Part shown: positions 54,801 through 60,000 of the stretch, one piece after another
Numbering within the stretch: the stretch's first letter is position 1
How the letters are laid out: each line of letters begins with the position of its first letter
Assembly: GCA_903813345.2 (NCBI GenBank)
Contig: CAIIXF020000010.1
Span: 13,771,181 to 13,831,180, forward strand
Source of the DNA: Owenia fusiformis
Taxonomy: Eukaryota; Annelida; Polychaeta; Sabellida; Oweniidae
Length of the DNA stretch: 60,000 nt
Direction of reading: 5' to 3'
Notes under the pieces: model-generated
Told to the model about the DNA's origin: nothing
What the model saw: only the letters and a program-made list of their open reading frames with translations
Database searches by the model: none
Made by a program: the position numbers and the translations under genes

Positions 54801-57800
54801 GTTAAGAGACTTTATGGACTGTACATTCATGGATATCTCAACGACAATCTATCTCAACTAACAGGGTAATTCATAAAAAAAATCATAAAAAGAGAATTTC
54901 TATCTTCATCCAATTAAAAAAAAATGTAAATAAACTGTATATTAGTATTTACATAATTACATAACATGATCAATTTACAAAAGTACTTCAAGATAGCTGC
55001 TATTACTGAAGCAAAGATTAATATACCAACATGAAATGTGCTGTTATGTAAGCAGCCTGTTCTTCACATGCTAATTATAATTAATTAACCTGTCTAGTGT
55101 TCTATAACCCAGTGGTCAGAGTTGAGATGATTGGAGATGAAGATTTCTTTAAAAAAGGAAAATGAAAGCATTGGAAAAATTAACATTCCTGACACCATAG
55201 TCTATAATGTCTGCTGGATTTTAGGAGTTTTAACTCTTTAAAGATGGTCTCTTTTGAAAATTGATAAATGTGTATTCATAGTGTTTTGCATATTAGCACA
55301 TTGAGCACAATAAGGGCTAGACTTATTGCTTTAAAATGGTTTATTTGGGCATTATTGAAGATTTTTTTGTTAAATGTATCTTGTGATCTTTGTAACAATA
55401 GTGAGGTGCTCACTCAGAAAAGGGTTAACAAGCACTCTTATATATATATAATATACACTATAAAAACAAGCCGCTAGACACCCTAGTGGGTATATGTTGC
55501 GGTTTAACAGAAATCATTAAAATGACAACTAGACTACATATAAAAGAAAACACTTATATTATGTTACATGTAGGTATATAAAAATGGTATTAACAGTTAA
55601 TCAAAGGATGTACAGTGTAAAAATGTTACAAAAATCGGGTACCAGTATAAAATCAACAGTATAGTATGATATTGGTATTATACATTATCGATAGATGAGT
55701 AGTTTTTTATATGAAGATTTGAAAATATTTAGAGTGGAGCATTTTTTAACATCATGTGGTAGAGCATTCCAAAGATTAGGACCCAGATAGCGAAGGGAAA
55801 GTTTAGAGCATTTAGGGATATGAAAATGATGCAATTGTCTTGTGTAATGATGATGAATATTAATGTTGATATCAAACAAGTCTTGAAATAGATTTTTTGG
55901 AAGACTGGGGTGCTTATTAAAGATTTTGTACATGAACTGACCAGTACAATATCTGTTGACATCAAAAATATTTAATATTCTAAGATCTTCAAATAGGGGA
56001 GCGGAGTGAGAAAGTCTATCCTTATTTAAAGCTAGCCTTAAGAATTGTTTCTGCAGTTTATGTAGACGATCATAAAATGATTTAAATGTGTTACCCCAGA
56101 TTATGTTGCAATAATTTAATTGAGAGTGTATCAATGAGTAGTAAATTGTTTTGAAACTGTCTATTTGAAGTAGATGTTTAATGTGATAAAGAGAACCAAT
56201 GACGCGAGAAATCTTTGTTTCAACAGATTTTATGTGTTCTTTAAATTTCAAGTTTTTATCAATAATAATTCCAAGAAAGTCAATTTTTTCCCGGAAATTT
56301 ATGTTCTCATTGCGTATTTTAAGATTCAGATTTGTTTGATTTTTTTGGGGTCCAAATAGAATAGCATTGGTTTTGCCAATATTAAGTGAAAGTTTGTTTG
56401 CTTTTATCCAGTCATCTATTGAATTCAAGTTTGCATTAGTTCTAGTCATAAGTTCATTTAAATCATAATCACTATCAAGAAGATTGGTGTCATCAGCAAA
56501 CATAATAAATTTTAGATTAGGGGCAACAAAAGGCAGATCATTTATGTAAAGAATAAATAATAGTGGTCCAAGTACCGAGCCCTGCGGAACACCACAATTT
56601 AGAGATGATTGTTTAGATTCATAATTGTTAATGGTGACATATTGTTTGCGGTCTTTTAAATAACTTTCAAACCAGGACTTAGCAATTCCTCTGATGCCAT
56701 AATATTCAAGTTTTTGTATCAAAATGTCATGATTAATTGTGTCAAAGGCCTTGGAAAAATCTAATGTTATGCCAATGCTCGTTTTCCCCAAATCAGTTGA
56801 TTTTCGAATTTGTTCAATGAAATATAAAATGGCCATATAGGTAGAGTTGAATTTCTGAAATCCAAATTGATAAGTAAAAATAATTTCAAAACGTTCTAAA
56901 AAACCAGTGAGTTTGGCGTGCATGAGCTTTTCTAACAATTTAGAAAATACAGATAAAACTGAAATTGGTCTATAGTTCGAAGGATTTGTAGTGACACCTT
57001 TTTTAAATACAGGTGTTACTTTGGCCAATTTGAGGGCGTCTGGGAAAATACCAGATTTAAAAGATAAGTTAAATATATACAAGAGTGGATCAATTAAAAA
57101 CTGTCTTGCAGACTTAATAAGTGATGGTAGAATCCCATCAGGTCCAGGCGAGGAAGATTTTAGAAGACACAATTCAAGCTCAGTTTTTGAGGTCTTTTTG
57201 AGATAAATAGATGATTGAACTTTTTGAGCTCTTGCTAGGTATTCATTAAAGCATTTTTTGGATTTTGGAATCTCCTTGGCTAGATTTTTACCAATATTGG
57301 TAAAAAAATTATTAAATCCATTGGAAATGATTTCATGATCTGTTGTTTCCTTTCCATTTATAGTGAATTTAGATGGCAATGCAGCTTTTTTGTTTTTTCC
57401 AAGTAGTTCATTAATGATAGACCAAGACTTTTTAATGTTACCACTTACTTCGGCAAACTTATTTTGATAATGTGTACGTTTTGAGTATTTAATTATGTGC
57501 TTAAGTTTATGGTTGAAGGACTTGTAAGCTTTTCCTGTTTTGCAACAGGGATTTTTCAAATATTTGGTATATAGCTTATTTTTAGTTTTGGCAGAAGTTA
57601 AGATGCCAGAAGTCAACCAGGGTCTATTAGGATCATGATTAACCTTGATAAATATATCTTCCATATATATTCCATATAATGTTGGAATTTGGTTTATTAA
57701 GAATGCTGAGTGTTCCTTTTTGCTTATTGTGTCATCAACAAATGGTGCATATTAATTTTATATTGTATATCTATTTTTTGGGGTATGTCCATTTGATTGT

Positions 57801-60000
57801 CTTTGATTGATTGAAATGCATATAATGGCCTTATAAATACCAGGCAGTAATTGTTCTTTTTTTAATACAAATTCCTGCACTTGATGTCCAAATGACAAAA
57901 AAAGTATAAAATATGCAGTGCTTGTCAAAAGTCTCAAGAGCAGAACTTGGTACCTTAGGGCTCATTTCAGAATCCAAATTGTCTTTTTAGATTCCAGATC
58001 TTTCAAGCGTCTGACAATTGAAACTCAGCAGAAAATTAGTAGCAATTTACCAGCAAGTAAAGAAGTATGTGTAATTTATAAAAATGGGGCAATACCAAAA
58101 ATACAACTTTGAAATCTAGGGGCTGCCAGATATCATCCTTGTTTAGTCAGCCTCCTATGTTATATGTAACAAAGCTTGTTTATGCAAAGGGCACCATGCA
58201 AAGATGCACACTACATATCATAAAAGGATGAGTGAAGTTAAACTGGTGAAAAAAGATGGTTCCTTATTCTCTACTGACCTTGCATTATACGGACAGGATA
58301 GATTCAATTAATGCAATTAAGATATTTGGCACCATAGTCTACATATTATGGAATAGCTCAAAATAGACGAGACAAAATTCCATAAATTCACAGTCTGGGA
58401 AATATGGTACTTTTGAAAAGGTGTCTTCATCACCAACTTGACACTAAACTCTTAGCCGGTAGATAAGTTGCTTAAAATAATCTGGTATGTATATTTTTGG
58501 TGGGCTATACACTTGTATGTATATTTTCGTTGGGTTATCCAACAGATTCAAGTGTCCATCTACTTAGAGGCTCATCAACATTCTATTTATGTTATACTCC
58601 ACCATTGAGCTGGTGCCATTGTAGAATCTCCACTCAGAACAATCCAACAATCATAGACTTGACATTGCTTTTGAGAGCTTTGCTGAGATAGGGAGAAAGA
58701 GTTTTGAAGGTGTGTTTGAGAGTAAAAACAAAAAATAACCCTTAACTTTTTTATTTCTGTATGTTTCAAATGTGTCCCATTGAGTATACTAATTGCCTAC
58801 ATTTTCTATTTAATTGAGACCATTTTTATTTTACCCGTAGTGTCACTTCTACTGAAAGTCAGTCAAAAATACCAACCATATTTGGTACATAACTCTGGAG
58901 TGTTCCCATGACAATAAACACACAACGAGAACAATTACAGAACAATTAACAATACACTATTGCAGTGCCTCGTGGCTTGATGCTGTTAGGACTCTGACAT
59001 AGTCCAGGTCTGTTCAATCTGGGGGCCTTCTCACTCCACATTCAAGATAACCCGGAGCACTGAAAATAAGTCATGTTTCATATCACTACATCTGTTGGCA
59101 CCTTATTCATGATTGGCAGGTGATGTTTTTGACATTTGGAACATTTAAACAATACAGTACAATATAATACAAGACAATTTATAAAAATTATGATACAATA
59201 AAGTAAAACACAATACAATACAATACAATAGCATATTATACAATACATAACAAAACAATATAGCATGACATTATAAAATAAATACAGAATAATATGGCCA
59301 TCATATGATCTGTAGCTACCATACCATACCATATTCATACCATACCATACATAGCAGATCTCTGTCCCATGTCGTATAAAGCAATACAATACAATATCAA
59401 AAAATGTTGCAACTTTGTTTTTCAGAAAATGCTGAAGATACAGTGGAGAAACAAAGAGAAAGATGGGAAAATCATGTTAGGCCGTCCAAGACAAAGGAAC
59501 ATAAACGTCGCTCAAAACGCTCAATTAGTCAAGAAAATAATGTAGAAACCTTGGTAGTTATTGATACGAAAATGGTGGAATACTACAAGAATGATGACAT
59601 AGAAGTTTATATTTTAACAATCTTAAACATGGTAAGTGTGTATTATGTTAAAATATTTTTTCTACAAGATGTTTTGTATAATATGCCATGCTTTTAGGAA
59701 ACTGAGAAGTTACAAACATTGATATGAAATTAGGTTCATTTTATCTATTGTATATTTGTCTTGTTGATAACAATTTGTGAAAATGTGTTTTTGATGGTTG
59801 ACATCGTGACAACCAGTCCAAAGTTGTCCACAAGGGACCTTCTCTTCAACACAGAAGCACCTGCCAATTGCCCTCTCATCCATAACAAATGCCCTTTAAT
59901 TTACAATACTATACTTTCACTTTCTTGATGTTTGACTTATTACTTTGGGAAACATTTTCATAGTTTATTTTAAAGCGATGAAGATTCACAAAATTAATTG
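42779..60000 (+). CDS. ADAMTS metalloprotease, N-terminal part (ADAMTS7/12-like), gene continues beyond window
   Basis: Secreted zinc metalloprotease of the extracellular matrix. Coding exons 42779-42869, 44876-45243, 51094-51295 and 59426-59631 join in phase to 289 residues: signal peptide ~1-19; prodomain; cysteine-switch Cys ~217 (TATCGV); His-rich linker just before it; furin site RRSKR ending ~252; then the reprolysin domain start (VETLVVIDTKMVEYY). The HExxH zinc site, disintegrin-like, TSP1 and spacer regions lie outside the window. The spacing TCGV...ERWE...R-x-x-R...VETLVV resembles ADAMTS7 and ADAMTS12 most; the subfamily should be tested by phylogeny. The start at 42779 was chosen because it gives a classic signal peptide in frame with the prodomain. 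Confidence 0.9.
44213..44246. repeat. 34 bp near-perfect palindrome
   Basis: GTTGGCAC-C-AAATA pairs with TATTT-A-GTGCCAAC (44213-44246), one mismatch per arm. It is flanked by similar AGTACCATTTTC and GGTACCATTTTC phrases. Confidence 0.6.
44299..44338. repeat. Small AT hairpin
   Basis: AATACATTGAAAA pairs with TTTTCAATGTATT across a short loop, 50 bp after the 34 bp palindrome. Confidence 0.5.
44876..45243 (+). CDS. ADAMTS exon 2 (prodomain)
   Basis: Acceptor GCTTTCCAG, donor TTA|GTAAGT, phase 1 to 0. Encodes SQLTNFEISHPSKVSHNGDF, an RSKR basic site at residues ~66-69, then YHLTLEPNHRLLSPGLIIER and CHYTGTVTGHSDSMVAIATC. The L-x-L-x-P-N-x-x-L-L-S-P-G pattern and the final C-N-G-L are typical of ADAMTS propeptides. 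Confidence 0.95.
45341..45559 (+). repeat. GGGCC-rich dispersed repeat, copy 1
   Basis: Starts TGGCAGATCTAGGGGGGAGG and ends CCCCCTTGTTTC...CAGATCCGCC, imperfect inverted ends (GGCRGATCTRGG). The interior repeats GGGCCTTTTTGG-like phrases. A 111-codon ORF crossing it is spurious. Confidence 0.55.
45976..46134 (+). repeat. GGGCC-rich dispersed repeat, copy 2
   Basis: TTTTTTGGCCCC, GGGCCTTTTAGGCC and CCCCCCCCCTTGTTAGTTTC then GGATCTGGCAG mirror copy 1. The left border is unclear. Confidence 0.5.
46481..46990 (+). repeat. Three tandem ~170 bp units, satellite-like
   Basis: Units 46481-46650, 46651-46821 and 46822-46990 each start TRGAATGGTC and end GATCATAT. They differ by only a few substitutions and 1-2 bp indels, so the array is young. 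Confidence 0.93.
47263..47361. repeat. 21 bp perfect inverted repeat around CGTACG
   Basis: 47263-47283 and 47341-47361 are exact reverse complements (AACAGTACCGTACGGTAC core). The core GTACCGTACGGTAC is itself palindromic. Further GGTAC and GTACC words occur up to 47420. Confidence 0.8.
48495..48555 (+). repeat. GGGCC-rich dispersed repeat, 3' fragment
   Basis: GTTGGGCCTAAC, TTTTTTGCCCCCCCCCC and CTTGATTTCCAGCAGCACCC resemble the right end of copies 1 and 2. Confidence 0.4.
50152..50314 (+). repeat. Two-copy tandem duplication, ~82 bp
   Basis: Units 50152-50232 and 50233-50314 are almost identical (TCATAAAAAGAAGAATTTCT to ATAGTTGATATGTT), differing by a 3 bp insertion. Confidence 0.9.
51094..51295 (+). 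CDS. ADAMTS exon 3 (prodomain with cysteine switch)
   Basis: Acceptor TTCTTTCCAG, donor ACAG|GTAAGT, phase 0 to 1. Encodes TGLIRTKKGEFFIEPVKG, HPHLIYRRSA and, at the end, ETATCGVT. The G-x-F-F-I-E-P and H-x-x-Y-R-R blocks and the T-C-G-V cysteine switch define an ADAMTS propeptide. SDRHHHGNHKHERE before the switch is unusually His-rich. Confidence 0.96.
51321..51370 (+). repeat. 17 bp tandem repeat, three copies
   Basis: TACCATTATCACATCTT repeated three times, 25 bp after the exon 3 donor. Confidence 0.9.
53845..53905 (+). repeat. 17 bp tandem repeat
   Basis: TTTGTTAGTTGTTATAA-type units, about three copies. Confidence 0.7.
55445..57750 (-). mobile_element. 5'-truncated non-LTR retrotransposon (LINE)
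   Basis: Contains the RT ORF and a ~240 bp 3'UTR that ends in a (TA)n stretch near 55440. Upstream of the ORF Met the frame stays open for about 28 codons (YAPFVDD... to GIYMED) to a stop near 57745. No endonuclease is present, so the 5' part is missing. The element is antisense to the ADAMTS gene. Target duplications could not be defined, so both borders are approximate. Confidence 0.85.
55685..57664 (-). CDS. LINE ORF2 fragment: reverse transcriptase
   Basis: 659 residues without a stop. Motifs in order: N-terminal PWLTSGILTSAKTKNKLY (15-32), SSPGPDG (171-177), NYRPISVLSVFSKLLEKLM (230-248), LDFSKAFDTINHDIL (301-315), CGVPQGSVLGPLLFILYIND (357-376), and the catalytic FADD (389-392). It has the overall layout of APE-type LINEs of the Jockey/CR1/L2/Daphne/Rex type; the exact clade cannot be assigned by eye. 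The reverse transcriptase copies element RNA at the nicked target. The apurinic endonuclease normally found upstream is absent, so this copy cannot move on its own. The intact frame points to recent insertion. A catalytic FADD instead of YADD is common in this group. Confidence 0.95.
   Translation of the reverse strand: MEDIFIKVNHDPNRPWLTSGILTSAKTKNKLYTKYLKNPCCKTGKAYKSFNHKLKHIIKYSKRTHYQNKFAEVSGNIKKSWSIINELLGKNKKAALPSKFTINGKETTDHEIISNGFNNFFTNIGKNLAKEIPKSKKCFNEYLARAQKVQSSIYLKKTSKTELELCLLKSSSPGPDGILPSLIKSARQFLIDPLLYIFNLSFKSGIFPDALKLAKVTPVFKKGVTTNPSNYRPISVLSVFSKLLEKLMHAKLTGFLERFEIIFTYQFGFQKFNSTYMAILYFIEQIRKSTDLGKTSIGITLDFSKAFDTINHDILIQKLEYYGIRGIAKSWFESYLKDRKQYVTINNYESKQSSLNCGVPQGSVLGPLLFILYINDLPFVAPNLKFIMFADDTNLLDSDYDLNELMTRTNANLNSIDDWIKANKLSLNIGKTNAILFGPQKNQTNLNLKIRNENINFREKIDFLGIIIDKNLKFKEHIKSVETKISRVIGSLYHIKHLLQIDSFKTIYYSLIHSQLNYCNIIWGNTFKSFYDRLHKLQKQFLRLALNKDRLSHSAPLFEDLRILNIFDVNRYCTGQFMYKIFNKHPSLPKNLFQDLFDININIHHHYTRQLHHFHIPKCSKLSLRYLGPNLWNALPHDVKKCSTLNIFKSSYKKLLIYR
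57751..59154. other. ADAMTS intron 3, last part; nothing recognised
   Basis: AT-rich sequence with only short ORFs (60-64 codons) that have no domain signature. Confidence 0.5.
59155..59400 (+). repeat. Microsatellite tract, (ACAAT)n and (ACCAT)n
   Basis: Imperfect ACAAT, CATAC and ACCAT pentamers, with runs such as AATACAATACAATACAATAC, end ~25 bp before the exon 4 acceptor. The 103-codon minus-strand ORF here is produced by the pentamer repeat. Confidence 0.85.
59426..59631 (+). CDS. ADAMTS exon 4 (furin site and start of catalytic domain)
   Basis: Acceptor TTGTTTTTCAG, donor ATG|GTAAGT, phase 1 to 0. Encodes ENAEDTVEKQRERWENHVRP, HKRRSKR then SISQENNVETLVVIDTKMVE, and YYKNDDIEVYILTILNM. 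RRSKR is the proprotein convertase site; the first strand and helix of the reprolysin fold follow. Confidence 0.96.
59632..60000. other. ADAMTS intron 4, start
   Basis: AT-rich; the next ADAMTS exon, which should carry the rest of the catalytic domain, is not in the window. Confidence 0.6.

Larger units (their letters stand above)
51296..55444. other. ADAMTS intron 3, first part
   Basis: AT-rich, with three copies of a 17 bp unit at 51321 and small TTTGTTAGTTGTTATAA repeats at 53845. TACAGGGTGTCTATAACGTC at ~54750 looks like a mariner-type end, but no partner was found. No exon is recognised. Confidence 0.45.

Noticed and set aside
54750-55500. mariner MITE between TACAGGGTGTC and TAGACACCCTAG
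   Set aside because: The right sequence belongs to the LINE 3'UTR, and the inner sequences do not pair.
55729-56359. ORFs of 61 and 78 codons within the LINE
   Set aside because: They are out-of-frame or antisense shadows of the reverse transcriptase.
59078-59389. 103-codon Tyr/Cys-rich ORF
   Set aside because: Produced by ACAAT/ACCAT pentamer repeats.

Overview
This is an AT-rich eukaryotic window with large introns, GT-AG splice sites and many nested transposable elements. Both protein-coding genes belong to animal-specific families: a Dbl-type Rho exchange factor of the AKAP13/ARHGEF2/ARHGEF18/ARHGEF28 group and an ADAMTS metalloprotease. Base composition, intron size, frequent TGTACATG-type motifs and the mix of MITEs and LINEs suggest a non-vertebrate animal, probably marine. 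A bivalve or other lophotrochozoan is plausible, but I cannot fix the phylum from sequence alone.

Layout. (1) About 1.36-34.9 kb, plus strand: a RhoGEF gene that I could assemble into 22 or 23 coding exons whose splice phases all agree. It encodes about 1212 or 1232 aa: a short Ser-rich N-terminus, the DH domain (exons 7-11), the PH domain (exons 12-13), a charged helix, a Ser-rich region with the family signature RAETFGGFD, a C-terminal coiled coil, and a low-complexity tail with five copies of a short LPMKLA-like motif. Two 3' ends are possible. (2) About 34.95-42.78 kb: 3'UTR and intergenic DNA with minisatellites and small MITEs. (3) 42.78 kb to the window end, plus strand: the first four coding exons of an ADAMTS gene (signal peptide, prodomain, cysteine switch, furin site, start of the catalytic domain), most like ADAMTS7/12. 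The rest lies outside the window. (4) 55.45-57.75 kb, minus strand: a 5'-truncated LINE with an uninterrupted reverse-transcriptase ORF, in the third ADAMTS intron.

The most unusual structure is the intron that separates the two parts of the DH domain. A 6.43 kb element with long terminal inverted repeats and TA target duplications fills almost all of it, starting 13 bp after the splice donor. Its arms carry four copies of an inverted POU-octamer pair next to a CRE-like site. Inside it lies a 1.33 kb fold-back element (TA duplications), and inside that a 360 bp element with a 9 bp target duplication that looks like a portable promoter (GC box, CRE, TATA-like box, splice-donor-like end). A later intron holds an almost perfect 849 bp palindrome (two 417 bp arms, 15 bp loop, 5 bp target duplication).

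The two genes are not an operon. RhoGEFs activate Rho at the cytoskeleton and junctions, while ADAMTS enzymes act outside the cell on matrix. Their adjacency may be a remnant of ancestral synteny. I found no CRISPR array, rRNA or tRNA. No complete DNA transposase could be read in any of the inverted-repeat elements.
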